Numbered from the stretch's first letter, positions 10,785-24,105 are shown. The stretch is DNA of 64,000 nt from Adiantum capillus-veneris (GCA_014529385.2 CM043944.1:69922895-69986894), one strand, 5' to 3'. Program-made: numbers and translations. The notes: generated from the sequence alone by a model not told the origin.

Positions 10785-11259
10785 TTCCTTTGCCGGAATA
10801 TTCCTTTTTGCCGGAATATTATGGCCGGACGGCGGCCTGAAAGTGGTCGAAAATCGACCGATCAGTTGGCCGGTTGGCCGGTTGCCGGTGGTCGGAAGTC
10901 AATGGCCGGTGGCCGGTGGCCGAATTCAAAAGCGGACTTGCCTTCTCAAGGGCGGCCACACATGGGCGGATTGGAGGGTCCGATTTGGACTTATCTACAC
11001 AAGGGCGACTACACATGGCTGCCTCTCATGAGAGAGGGCAGCCCTTTTGGCCTATAAAAGGAGGCCATTTCTACACACATTTGATAGTGTGAAGTTGATG
11101 CAACAAGGTGAGTGTGAGGTGGTGAGAGTGAAGCAAGGCGGGAGCTCCATTAAGGGTATAATCCCTTTGTAAACTACTTCTTGTTTTGAAGTACTAAAGC
11201 CATTGAGTGGATGCTTTCCCGTGGACGTAGCCCACATTGGGTGAACCACGTATATCGTG

Positions 11260-11328
<69 letters not shown>

Positions 11329-11413
11329 CTATAATCTCTTGTGTGTGAAATCTATCTCTCTCCATTAAGTAATCTACTCAAATATCTATTTAGCTACGTC
11401 ATATTTCCTAACA
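10785..11413 (+). repeat. 5'-truncated LTR within Gypsy-1
   Basis: From about 10790 to 11413 the sequence matches the reverse complement of the LTR at 24106-24827 and ends TCATATTTCCTAACA. The first 130 bp or so of that LTR are missing here. It contains a CCGG-rich block (10850-10925), a TATA box (TATAAAAGG near 11053) and a (CT)n tract. It interrupts Gypsy-1 between RNase H and integrase. No target-site duplication can be shown because the 5' end is lost. Confidence 0.8.
11264..11325. repeat. (CT)n microsatellite inside the LTR
   Basis: About 31 CT units lie downstream of the LTR TATA box. The homologous LTR at 24106-24827 has only about eight units at the same place. Confidence 0.95.
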
Positions 11414-12552
11414 AATTTAAGAGGATAAGAAGAAAAGCATATGGATACTTCTTGGGGGATGGCTACTTATGGAAGCATCCTAAACATAGAGATGGAACGC
11501 CATTGTGGGTAGTATGAAATAAGGTTACTCTCGACAACAAATCATCAAGGAGTTCCATGAAAGTTTATGGACAAGACATCAAGGTCTATGGGCAACATTT
11601 TCCAAGGTAAAAGAAAGGTATTGCTGGAAAGGGATGTATAAGGATATGGCTGAGTTTGTGGAGTCTTGTGTGACATGCCAAATGTATTCAAATGTATGGA
11701 ATCGTGATAAACTACATCCTACTTATCCATTGGCCATGCATTACAAATAGGTTGTGGCCTTGGTCACAATGCCTTCGGGACTTTGGCAAATGAGGTATTT
11801 GGTGCTTGCAAGAGAAGATTTGTCTAATCAAGTTGAAGGGCGTGCATTAAGGACAAAGAATACACAAGCTATATGTAAACTCCTTCTTGAAGATGTGATT
11901 TGTCGCTATGGATGTGTGGAAAAAATAATTTCAGATAGAGGAGAACTAGATGTTGATGAAGCAAGGGAATTGTTCTCTAGAATGGGCATCAAACTAGCTT
12001 TAACATGTGCTTATAGCCCAGAGGGCAGTAGAAAGAGTGACAGAGGGCATCCTCCAATAATTAAAGCTTTGGCTAAGGTTTGTGAAGGTAAGCTTGGAGA
12101 GTGGCCAAGGTTACTTCTATTTGCATTATGGGTTGATCGTAGTTCAATCACTGGCTATATGCGTGTTGAATTGATGTGTGGTCAAAAACTTGTGATGCCA
12201 ATTGATGAAGATGTAGTTCTTATGTGGAATGTATTGCCATGGGAAGATGGAATGAGTAGAGAAGACCTTCTTGCATTGTAGATACAAAAATTAGAAAGAA
12301 GGCATGAAGACATTGAGCTTGCAAAAGCTTGATTAAAGGATGCAAGGTTGAAAAACAAAGACAAATTTGACAAGAGGCATAGTCTCAGACCAAAAGGTAT
12401 AGAAGAGGTTGATTGGGTATTGGTGTATGGTAGTAGCATTGAAAACCAGCACTCTACAATAAGGAAGCTTGCAAAGAGATGGTTTGGTCCTTATCTTGTC
12501 AAGCATGTGCATGAAACTACAACTTACACCTTGGGTGAGCTAAAAGGAAAGG
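11414..12552 (+). pseudogene. Gypsy-1 integrase
   Basis: After the inserted LTR the frame resumes with GYLWKHPKHRDGTP and an FVESCVTCQMYS segment, the H2C2 zinc-binding domain (about 11430-11700). The core includes LVLAREDLSNQVEGRAL, CRYGCVEKIISDRGELD and FALWVDRSSITGYM (11790-12180). The C-terminal part reads DKFDKRHSLRPKG and LAKRWFGPYLVKHVHETT (12350-12530). A stop at 12279-12281 and others break it. The frame then continues into Copia-derived sequence. Confidence 0.8.
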
Positions 12553-12710
12553 GGACTACTTCAAATGCCTCTAAGAAGAAGACCAAGAAGAGGAAATTTT
12601 TAGGTAGTTGTTTTTACTCTGACAAGAAGGGTCACGCTGTTAAAGACTGTAGAAATAAGAAAGTGAATGAGAAGATTGGCACCATGAAAGCTTCTTGGAA
12701 GGAAAGATAA
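12348..12710 (+). other. Chimeric open frame: Gypsy integrase tail fused to Copia gag zinc knuckle
   Basis: One 120-codon frame starts in Gypsy-1 integrase (DKFDKRHSLRPKG, RWFGPYLVKHVHE) and from about 12553 continues as a Lys-rich Copia gag segment with the knuckle CFYSDKKGHAVKDC. The join is in frame. The second Cys of the CCHC knuckle is Ser, so zinc binding is doubtful. The frame probably has no function, but the junction marks a recombination between two superfamilies. Confidence 0.7.
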
Positions 12711-13026
12711 TTTGCAAACAAAATTGAGGAAGACCTTGAACTATGGGCCATCATAGAAAAGGTATGCTCATCACCACAAACTCCGCTTGTTGATGGTTCT
12801 TGGATTCTAGATAGTAGTGCATACCAATATATGACTAGTAAGAAAGACTGGTATAGTTCTTGGAAGCCTCTACAAGAACCCATAAGTGTAATTCTTGGAA
12901 ATAATACCAAATCTCCAGTTTAAGGGTTTGGGACAATTCTTTTTTAGCAGTTACAGGTGAAACTAAAGATCTCTCTGATGTGACGTGCGTGCCTCAAATC
13001 AAGAAGAATTTGCTCTCCATTGCTGC
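12553..13026 (+). pseudogene. Copia-A part 1: gag zinc knuckle and protease
   Basis: This is the left arm of the Copia-A element. It has a degenerate zinc knuckle (12612-12653), then a protease-like SWILDSSAYQYMTSKKDWYS near 12798-12857, and the downstream Copia segment CVPQIKKNLLSIAA up to 13026. The protease triad DSG(A/T) is DSSA here. A TAA at 12707-12709 and further stops break it. At 13026 the coding sequence is cut by element N and resumes at 23192. Confidence 0.8.
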
Positions 13027-13368
13027 TATCGGGGGATTTGTGTTAATTTTACAGACTAATACTTTTTCGGCCTCCCTCATGCAGAGGTGTGAAGTCTCTC
13101 ACAAACTTTCCTTTTTACCACTGACCACATATCTTCCTCTACCCAAGTTTCCTTGCATGTCCTAAGAGCCTTTTCACATGTAACAACCTTTTCGTCAACA
13201 TGAAATCTCTATGCTTAAGCCTTCATAACCACATAAAACATACACTTCCTGGATCTCCTTGCTTGTTCTCAAGCCCTGGTCACTGCTCAATAAATGTGTA
13301 AGCTTCAAATAGACTTTTTATGCTTCCCTTTGTGCTTTTTTCCATCATGGAAGCGGAGCCGCACGACA
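13027..13368 (-). repeat. 3' LTR of element N, internally deleted
   Basis: The first 20 bp and last 320 bp (plus-strand order) match the right LTR. About 620 bp are missing between GGGGGATTTGTGTTA and TACAGACTAA. The terminal TG on this side is TA (13027-13028). Confidence 0.8.
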
Positions 13369-13380
13369 TCCACCCCCTCT
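13369..13380 (-). promoter_or_regulatory. Polypurine tract of element N
   Basis: On the minus strand AGAGGGGGTGGA lies immediately upstream of the 3' LTR start TGTCGTGCGG. This is the normal place for plus-strand DNA priming and it fixes the element's orientation. Confidence 0.75.
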
Positions 13381-14175
13381 GAACCTACACAGCCTTCGGC
13401 CTGTGCCAACCGGTCTTCAATCTATATCTACTGGTAAGTACATATAAAACAAAATAAGGCTTAAACCATATCATCAATTATCTGGTAGTTGTCCATCGAA
13501 AATCTTTGAACCGTCAATGTCGTCTCTCCAAAGCACTCAATTATGAAAAACCTGTTTAATGCACCCCGCTAGACTCAAGCACTCCAGTTAATGATGCACA
13601 CGGCTTGCCCATCAAACTCGCTTTAGGGAACCCTGTCAAGCTCAAGTATGCCTTACTCTCTCTGCACATGGAATGGCCGTCAAGTCCTTTACTTCAAGTT
13701 CTGGTAGCAGAACCAACTCAAAAGATGAGAAGATACTTAATCAATTGTCCAAAGATGTCAACTGGAAGCTAGCCATGTAGGATTATTCAACACAAAACCC
13801 AAAACTCTTTCCTTCATAGCATAAATCCAAAAACAAAAGTTAGTGCCAAGTAACCTGCTACAAGAAAATAACTGATATTTTTTAATCTGCAGATTGCACT
13901 TCAATAGCTCCCAGAATCAAATGGGATAATAAGAAATCGCCCAAATAGTGGAGCAGTATAATATCATACATTTTCTGTATCAATCAGCATCAAACATATT
14001 TGATGTGGGTACGCTATTCCGGTATCAAATAGCATGCAATCAAAATGCATATCCACAAGTAACCATCCGCATTGAACCTACTTTTGAAGATCCTTAGAAT
14101 CTCCTAGATCAAATACCATTAAAAGGACATAGCATTGATGGGCCCCACAATATACTAGAGCATCACCTGAAGCAT
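13381..14175 (-). other. Element N 3' internal region
   Basis: The minus strand matches the region of element M before its 3' LTR (about 18690-19140), including TTTTGAGTTGGTTCTGCTACC and the G-rich TTTGATTCTGGG motif. The part nearest 14175 continues decayed acidic-ORF sequence that resumes across element M at 20686. No intact gene is present. Confidence 0.7.
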
Positions 14176-16482
<2,307 letters not shown>

Positions 16483-16486
16483 TCTT

Positions 16487-16506
16487 TGGTGAACCTGACG
16501 CGAAAC
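16487..16506 (+). promoter_or_regulatory. Primer-binding site of element M
   Basis: TGGTGAACCTGACGCGAAAC starts four bases after the LTR end and 21 bases before the gag ATG at 16528. It matches the Gypsy-1 site at 6939-6958 at 19 of 20 positions. Confidence 0.75.
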
Positions 16507-16527
16507 GAGCCAGGGTGGGATGTAAAG

Positions 16528-17265
16528 ATGGAGAATTTAGAGCAGATGATGAAGATGATTGCAGAATTAACTGCGAACGGTTTTGACGATAAGTCAACAG
16601 TTCCAGATTTTTCAAAGATGCTTCAATTGGTTCAAGGATCTCTGCTTGAAGTGGAGACCATAAAGAAGAAAAATCAAATCGATGAAGCTTTGGATGTAGC
16701 TTTAGATGCAGTATACGACGAGAGACGACTCTTTTATGGATACGATCCAGAGGGCTACCTAGAGTGCTATGAGCTGGAGACCAAGGTAAGAGGGATACCA
16801 AAAGAGTTGATGATCAAATATTTTGAGCAGTTAGTGAGTTCAGATGTGAAGGAGAAGATTCAAGAAGTTACCAAAGCTTGCAACGATGACTGGGAGTATT
16901 TCAAAGAAGTTATTGTGCAAGTACGTTATGAGTAGTATGAATGCTATCAAGAACAGAGTTCAAGTCTACTAAACTACACAGATATTCGAGGACAAATACA
17001 ATCAAAGTTAGAAGCTATGATTGATGAGTTTATTGTGCAGGATGCTACCTTCTTACAGGCTAATGATGAAGACATAGTCAAAGCTGTGTATGCAAAGTTG
17101 GGTTTTGCAGATGCCATGCATGAAGAAGAAGTCTTTGAGGGTGAGTCTCTACAGCCTCAAGGCACACATGGTGAATTTTGCAAAGAACATATACATGTAG
17201 TACAAGAGAAAAAGAAATCAAGGGATCAAACAACGAAGTGGCTAAAGCTCAGCAAGAAATTGTGA
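16528..17265 (+). pseudogene. Element M gag-like protein
   Basis: The ATG at 16528 follows the primer site. The frame gives 135 codons to a TAG at 16933-16935 and stays open after it to 17265, about 245 codons in all. The first part is alpha-helical and charged, with motifs ALDVALDAVYDERRLFYGYD and GIPKELMIKYFEQLV. Its counterpart in element N has IDDAVEIALDAVHEQ and GIPKNRMISSFEEVV. I do not recognise a named domain, and no zinc knuckle is seen. The gag label comes from its place after the primer site and from conservation between N and M. The single in-frame TAG could be a mutation. Confidence 0.6.
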
Positions 17266-17422
17266 AGGTGAATGAGTGCAGCCATATTCAAGTAGACATA
17301 CAGGAAGATTGAGTTATAGCTGATACTTTTGCTATACTGAACCAGAATTAGAGCAAAATGTTTCTGGTACAGATTCTACCATAGAGGTAATTGATGATAC
17401 TGGTACATGTTTTACCAAAGAG

Positions 17423-18614
17423 TTGATTAATGATACAGGCGTTATAGGTCAAAGCAGGGCTGCTGTTGAGAGCAGCAGGACCATGGATTTTGGTATACCA
17501 TATTTACCAAATTTGGATGTACCAGATTTTGAGGACTTGGCTAAGCAAGAGTATGTGCTTGATTCAGAGGGGGTGAAGACTCCTTCATTGACAAGTTTTT
17601 GTGAAGCACAGCTACCAAATTGGAAAACTAGTCTTGAATGTGATGAGATTCAGAGGGGGTGCAGACTCCTTCTTTGCCAAGTTTCTGTGACCTAGAGCTA
17701 CCGATCTGGCAGATTGGTCCTGAATTTGATGATGGTGATTTAGAGAGAGAGCAAACTTCTTCTCTATCAAGAATTTGTGACACAAGGCTCACACTATGGC
17801 AAGATGATCATGAACTTGATGATGCTGATTCAGAGGGGGTGCATAATGAAGTGCAATCTCTTGTTGTTGAATATGATTGGTTTCATTGTGCCGATGATAC
17901 AGACAGGGTAGTAGATGAAATTTTCAATGTGCATGCTGAACTTTGTGCTACAGAAGTGAAAATATATTTGGATGAGGGTGAAAGACTTAAAGAGCAATTA
18001 CTACAGATACGTTTAATATGCATGTCATATGTGAAAATCTTAGTTTACAGCAACCTGGGATGTGCAAGATGGAGGAACCTTCTGAAGTGGTGGACCTAGA
18101 TCTTATGTGCTTACTAGACGAAGCTTTGGAAGGGTTCTCAAACACAGATGCTAAGGATACCGATCAATCTAGAATCATGCATGAGCAAGTTTGTTCAGAT
18201 GCAGCAGATGATGAACTTATGCAGTTGTTAGATGATGCACTGCTTGATTTTAAGCCTCTACAAGATAGAGAATTGTTTTTTGATGCATCTTTTGAGCCTA
18301 ATGAAGAGGATTTTATCAGAGACTCGATGTATTTAGATATGCATGATCGGAATTTCAATACTGGTGAGAGTGAAGGTGCACTGCCAATGATTTTACCTGT
18401 GATTGATGATGGACAATTGAACGAGCCAGTTGCACAGGGGACATGGCAGTATCTGGTGCTACCTAATGCTATATGGAATCTGATGTTACCCTATGATGTA
18501 GGGGATTTTGAGCTATCTTTTGACCCCGGAGGTGGCAGATATATGCATGGTCCTAGGCAATTGACTTATATGCCATATGATCCAGGCGGTTTGCATGAAG
18601 GATTTGTGGGTTAA
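17423..18614 (+). pseudogene. Element M acidic ORF region with 30-residue repeats
   Basis: Overlapping frames 17423-17695, 17659-18099 and 18018-18614 form one decayed coding region, strongly acidic (many Asp/Glu), without hydrophobic membrane segments. The last frame contains DDELMQLLDDALLDF and ends with a Pro-Gly-rich tail carrying FDPGG and YDPGG motifs. No known protease, RT or integrase motif is present. The matching part of element N (20813-21702, minus) is also acidic. The role is unknown. Frameshifts near 17650 and 18060 would need repair for one protein. Confidence 0.5.
17564..17845 (+). repeat. Three tandem repeats of about 90 bp (30 residues)
   Basis: Each unit encodes a version of DSEGVxTPSLxSFCxxxLPxW followed by an acidic stretch. 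Units begin near 17564, 17651 and 17740, and a fourth start (SEGVHNE) is at about 17830. The first two units lie in different frames because of a small indel. Confidence 0.75.
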
Positions 18615-19140
18615 TGTATGTTTGTGCTCTACTGATTGGAAATTCTTGTATTTTCCCTATGATTCTGGAGGATGGTGAAAAATTTTTAAAGAAATGCTCA
18701 CAATGGGACAAAAGATTGATTTCTCGTTTGATTCTGGGGGCTACTAAAGTGCAAAGTTGTTGATTTGAAGAGTCAGTTATCTGTTGTAGCAGGTTGCATG
18801 GTACAAGATTTTGTTTTCTAGATTATGCTAAGTCAAAAGAGTGTTTGGTTATATGTTCAATAAGATTACATGGCTGGCTTCTAGTTGACTTCTTTGTTGA
18901 TGAAGTATATTCACATCTTTTGAGTTGGTTCTGCTACCAGAACTTGAGGTAAAGGACTTGACGGCCATTTTGTGTGCACACAGAGTAAGGCATACTTGAG
19001 CTTGATAGGGTTCCTTAAAGAGAGCTTAATGGTCAAGCCGTGTGCATCATTAACTGGAGCACTTGAGTCTGGCGGGGTTCACTAAACAGGATATCCATGA
19101 TTGAATGCTTTGAAGATACGACAGATACGGTTCAGAGATG
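18520..19140 (+). other. Element M 3' internal tail with repeated DPGG/DSGG-coding motifs
   Basis: G-rich motifs encoding (F/Y)D(P/S)GG recur near 18522, 18577, 18657 and 18730, the last two beyond the stop at 18612-18614. The rest to 19140 is noncoding and matches the reverse complement of 13510-13750 in element N. The polypurine tract and the first 545 bp or so of the 3' LTR are missing, apparently by one deletion ending near 19140. Confidence 0.6.
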
Positions 19141-20681
19141 GTTTGAGCAGCAGCAAGGGTTTTGAATACAACAAAATAAGTGCTTGAGATAGCAATGCCT
19201 TGGCCGGTATGTATGCCAATGCCCGCGTAATGTTGGCCGGCGGTAGTCGTAATTGGCAATGCTTGGCTAGTGTGACCATCTTTGATTGAATGTGATGGGA
19301 AGACCTTATGTCAAATGCAATCACTTATACTTGCATCTTGCGGGCATGTGGCACTATTCAAGACTTTACGACATTGAAATTCATGAAGATATTATTAGCC
19401 AAGGACTGCTGGGAGAAATAAGTTGTGCTTGGCAATGCTTTGGTCGATATGTATGCCAAATGTGGTGCCCTTTACTCCAAGGTTTAATGGCCAAAAGGGC
19501 CAAAGTCCACCCAAGGCAAATTTAATGGCCGCCTAAGAGGGGTCGGCCACCCATTGAGGAAAATGAAAGCATACTGGGTGTGAAGACAATAAAAAAAGAA
19601 AGGAGGAGATTGTGCAACAGAGAACGCGAGAGCAGGGAAGCGAAGGGAGGCTCATAGCGCGTAGTAGCAAGCTCGGGTGAAGCCCGTCGTGAAACAAAAA
19701 TTGCAAAGCAGATAAAGGCGATTCGTTTTGGGGCCAGTTGCAACGCGTTTGGCGAAGCTTAAAATTCAGGTTGACACATCATCAAAGACATTCATGCGCC
19801 ACATCAGTCATGGCGCCGTGACTGATGGCCAAGACAATATCGGAAATTTTTAGAGGAAGGGAGAACGAGGGCATGAGGACGTTTTTGAAGAAGAACGAGG
19901 TAACGAGAAGGGGGATTGCAGGAAAATGAGGACAAGGAGAAAAAGAAGAAGGGAGCAAGGAGAAAAGCCCCCTCTCTCTCGCTCTCATGCTCGGAAAGCA
20001 AGCTCTCTCTCTCTCTCGGAAGCTTTCTCTCGTTCTCGGCAAGCAAGGAGTGGTGAAGCCGGAAGAAGAGCTTGGAAGAAACTCAAAGAGAACGTGTGTT
20101 TGCTCTCTCTCTCTCGAGCTAGTTCTTGGTGAGCAAGAAGCTTGTCAAGTCTTGAGCAAGCCAAGGCGAGAAGGAAATTTACAAGCAAACAGAAAGCTTG
20201 AAGTAAGCCAGAGCAAGCTTGGCAAAGATAAAGAAAGCAAGGTAAGAAGCAGGAGAAAGTTACAACTAGAGAATGGCAATTAAGCCGGTCTAAAGCATTG
20301 ATGATTGAGGTAGTGAACTGAATTGAAGCCTGCAGGATCCACGAGGCAATCAAAGCAGATGAAGCGACAAGAGATAATTACCATCACAGTCATCAACTAG
20401 AGATTGATTAAATAATTGTTAAGTCTGGTGTCGTTAATGGCCCGGTTACTTGTGTAAAGTGGGAGCTTAAACTCCTAGTTAGCAGATGATCCAAGTGACG
20501 GTGTTGTTAATAGCCCGCCTTGGCTAAGGACTAAGTAGTACTCAAAGTAATATTCAATTAATTGATGATTGCGGTGATTGCCAAAGCTGGCAATGTTTCT
20601 TGTTCTCTCTCTTTCACACCTCCCACAGCCAGAGGCCCGAGCGCCTGCCCGGCTCACGTAGCGAACACATATCCCCTGACA
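19141..20681 (+). repeat. 3' LTR of element M, 5'-deleted
   Basis: From TTTGAGCAGCAGCAAGGGTT (about 19141) this matches the 5' LTR from about 14722. It lacks the LTR start, has a much shorter CT tract, and lacks a block of about 110 bp corresponding to roughly 15907-16035. It ends CCCCTGACA at 20681. Confidence 0.85.
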
Positions 20682-21765
20682 GCATAGTGCAACACCCATA
20701 TCCCATAAACTCCTGGCAACTTAAGCTCAACCAGTAAGGCTTAAAGAGCATTGACTCCTTTTTACTGGTAGCCAAACCATCACTGACATAAGCATCATCA
20801 AAAAAATAGCACCTAAATTCTACCATAATTGGCATATTGTCCAAGGAAATAAAAAACCGTGTGAACTTTTTGAAGGATCAAGGATGATTTAGCATCATCA
20901 CCCCCTCTAGCTTCATAGACATTATGAAAAACCTTGGGACTCTCTGGACCTATATCATCATACAAAATTTTACCAGCTGGAATTTTAGCTTGATCATGAA
21001 AAATGGATTTAGCCTGTAAATCTTCATCCATAGCATCTTCAAAAAAATCACTCTATAAAATATCAACATTCATTAAAATTGTAGGAGTTATCTCCTTATG
21101 CAGCCCATGTATAAGTATAGATGTAGAATCTTTGTCGATATCCTATTCACAAGCAGCATGAGCTAGGCAATCTTCAAACTCATCAATATCATCCTCTGCT
21201 TTTTCATCTGCATCCATGCTACTTAGCAATCCATCATAACACTGCGAAGGTTCATCAAGAACCCCCTCTAAAGGAATACCCTCAAGCATATCCTGTGTCG
21301 ACTCATCAACCTCTTGTACTTTTATTGATGCAATCATCTACAGTAAACATGTTGTCCTGCTCATCTATAGTGTTGATAGACCCATTAGTAGTCTGTAGTG
21401 GATGATCTTCTTGATAGAATTTTTTAGAACATCCCATGCCAAGGTCAGTAGCATGAAAAACATTTGTTGTACAGTCTAGCTCTTCACCAGAACCATTATC
21501 GCAGGTAACTTCCATCCAAGCAATCTTTGAAAAAAAAATCATATATTTTTGTGTGAGCATTAAATTCATTGTTTACCTTTGCTAGATTGCTCAAAATATG
21601 GTCCTCTAAAGCTAAATCTGCTACTTCCAAAGCTGTATTTGCCTTGGCTTTACTCCTTGCAGAAATATGTTCCCAAAACTGATCATAATTAAGGAATTGC
21701 ATCAGATCCCCTTCTTCTTTATAGAAAACAATCTAGCTTTGTTCAGTAGTCCCCTTCATTGCCAA
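20682..21765 (-). pseudogene. Element N acidic ORF region
   Basis: Minus-strand frames at 20813-21031, 21143-21337, 21306-21569 and 21496-21702 are acidic fragments (for example MDADEKAEDDIDEFEDCLAH) separated by stops and frameshifts. They correspond in position and character to 16936-18614 of element M. The left end meets the insertion point of M; coding continues at 14175 on the other side. Confidence 0.55.
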
Positions 21766-21777
21766 CTCGATAATCCT

Positions 21778-22190
21778 TCAGCTTTCATGAACAAACCCAT
21801 CTGCAAAATAGTCCCACTGTGTGGGATATGTTTCTGTCAGTTCTCGAACCCTATCTTTAAATTCGGAGGTTACCACTTCTTCAAAACTCGAAATCATCCG
21901 ATTTTTTGGAATTCCTCGACTCTTCATCTCCACTTTATAGCATGCAAGGAGTCCATATGGATCATGTCCTTGAAAAATACCACACTGTTCATGCACGGCA
22001 TCAAGTGCGATCTCCACTGCATCATCAATCTGCTTTTTCATTTTCATAGCTTTTACTTCTTGCAAACATCCACGAACTAAGCCCAACATTTTTGGCAGAT
22101 CTGTAACTGTTAGATTTTTATCAAATCTATTGGAATTGAAATCTTCAATAAACTACATCAACTCTTCTGGCTTCTCCATCTTTACCTCCC
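21778..22190 (-). pseudogene. Element N gag-like protein
   Basis: The minus-strand frame from about 22180 (MEKPEEL, then an early stop) through LPKMLGLVRGCLQEVKAM and KKQIDDAVEIALDAVHEQ to 21778 aligns with the element M gag-like product. The early stop and loss of the M frame's second half show decay. Family unknown, as for M. Confidence 0.6.
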
Positions 22191-22200
22191 ACCTCGGCTC

Positions 22201-22220
22201 GTTTCACGTCGGGTTCACCA
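22201..22220 (-). promoter_or_regulatory. Primer-binding site of element N
   Basis: On the minus strand TGGTGAACCCGACGTGAAAC starts four bases after the 5' LTR end (CCCCCGACA) and precedes the gag-like start. It differs from the Gypsy-1 site at one position. Confidence 0.75.
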
Positions 22221-22224
22221 AGAA

Positions 22225-22507
22225 TGTCGGGGGATTTGTGTTTGAAAGGTGAGCCGGGAAGGCGCGGGGCCTCTGGCTGTGGGAGGTGTGTGGAAGAGAG
22301 TTGCAGCAAACACAATTAATGTGGACAAAGCTTAAAACTAACAACTTGAACACAATTCTGAAGCTTGATTACCCAAAGCGGACAATTAATAGTACCACTG
22401 CTTAAATTATTTAAACTCCTTACATCATGTTAATTTGCCTTCATTGGCTTGCCGAGCTTGCCTTGATAATAGTTGTCTCCTTCGTTCTTCCTCTGCTACT
22501 TTAAGAT

Positions 22508-22574
<67 letters not shown>

Positions 22575-23187
22575 ACAAGAAAATGAAATTATGGCTTGAG
22601 AAAGAGAGTATGGCTTGAGTTATGGCTTCTTTGATTAGAGTGGCTATGAAAGCTTGGATTAGAGTGGGCTATGCAAGCTTGGAAAAAGAGTTAAGAGTGC
22701 TCAAAGCTTATGGCTTCCTCCTCTGATATAGCAGAGAAAGAAAACTTGAATATCTCCTAATCGGTGCAGAGTTAGCCTCTATGCGTGAGACGTAAAAATT
22801 CTCAAAACGCCCTTTTCCTTCTCTTATTGCAGCCCATTTTTACCAAAAACCTGTTTTTCAAAAAAGGTACAGACTAAGACTTTTTTGGCCTCCCTCATGC
22901 AGAGGTGTGAAGTCTCTCACACACTTTCCTTTTTACCACTGACCACATGTCTTCCTCTACCCAAGTTGCCTTGCATGTCTTAAGAGCCTTTTCACATGTA
23001 AAACCCTTTTCTTCAAGCATGAAGTATGTATGCTTAGGTCTTTATAACCACATAAAACATACACTTTCTAGATCTCCTTGCTTGTTCTCAAGCCCTGGTC
23101 ACTGCTCAATCAATGTGTAAGCTTCAAATAGATTTTTTCTGCTTCCCTTTGCTCTTTTTCCCATCATGGAAGCGGAGCCGCACGACA
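22225..23187 (-). repeat. 5' LTR of element N (963 bp)
   Basis: On the minus strand it starts TGTCGTGCGGCTCCGCTTCC at 23187 and ends CCCCCGACA at 22225. It holds a (CT)n tract (22512-22572, seen as AG on the plus strand), as the LTR of M does. Confidence 0.85.
22512..22572. repeat. (AG)n microsatellite in the N LTR
   Basis: About 30 GA units, which read CT in the LTR's own orientation. Confidence 0.95.
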
Positions 23188-23191
23188 CTGT

Positions 23192-24105
23192 GATCACTGA
23201 TCATGATCTTAAAGTGCATTTCAAGAAAAGTATAGCAAAAATTTTGGATTCTAAAGGCAACACAATGGGAAAGGGCATAAGGCATAACAACCTCTATGAA
23301 CTTTCTGCACATACAGTCACTACAAAAAAAGGTACAACTCAGTTATGGAATGAGAGGTTTGGTCACTTAATAATTGTTGTGCTAAAAGAGATGCAAAAAT
23401 TTGGGATGGTGGCACACATGTTTCAAATCTCATATATGAATGAAGTTTGTAAAGCTTGCATGATGGGCAAGCAAGAAAGAAAGGCACTTACACAAGAGAG
23501 TAGTAATCAAGCTCAGTTTGCTCTAGAGTTGGTATATGCAGATCTTTGTGGTAAAATATCTACGTCCGCTTTGGATGGATATTTCTACTTTTTTGTTAGT
23601 CAACGACTTTAGTAGAAAGATGTGTGTGTATTTCATTCGTGAGAAGTCTGAAGGTCTTGGAAAGTTTGGCAAAAGCTTGTAGAAAACAAAACAGGAAAGA
23701 AGGTGAAGAAGCTTCACACAAATCGAGGAGGAGAATTCATCTCAATTGAATTCAACAACTACTGCAACGAGCATGGCATAAAATATCACCTTACTATAAC
23801 TTACACACCACAACAGAATGGAGTTGTGGAGCGTTGCAATTGGACGGTGGTAGAAATGGAAAGATGTGTGCTCAAAGCCAAGGATATGCTAGATCCCTTC
23901 TGGGCCGAAGAAGTAAGTACAGCAGTGTACATTCTCAATTGAACCTACACAAAGGATTTGAAAGGGAAAATACCTCAAGAAGCATATTCTGGTAAGAAAC
24001 CTTCGGCCTTGTATTTCAAAACATTTGGGTGTTTCTGTTATACACATATTCCTAATTCACAAATAACAAAATTAGAAGCCAAAAGCAAGAAATACATATT
24101 TCTCA
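23192..24105 (+). pseudogene. Copia-A part 2: GAG-pre-integrase and integrase
   Basis: The Copia frame resumes here after element N with VITDHDLKVHFKK, then NNLYELSA, a GAG-pre-integrase domain (WNERFGHL then CKACMMGKQ) and the integrase start LVYADLCGKI near 23529. The core shows HTNRGGEFIS, where the canonical catalytic Asp is Asn, and the last catalytic region PQQNGVVERCN with Glu kept. It runs to KKYIFL at 24105, where a solo LTR has inserted. Stops near 23610 and 23940 also break it. Confidence 0.8.

Larger units (their letters stand above)
6935..12552 (+). mobile_element. Gypsy-1, decayed Gypsy retrotransposon (interrupted)
   Basis: Domains lie in Gypsy order on the plus strand: primer site, gag, retropepsin, RT with an FLDD motif, RNase H, H2C2 integrase and integrase C-terminus. 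Each domain has stops or frameshifts. An LTR of another family (about 10785-11413) sits between RNase H and integrase. The 3' end is lost: after the TYTLGELKG segment at about 12552 the sequence switches to Copia gag. No 3' LTR remains. Confidence 0.85.
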
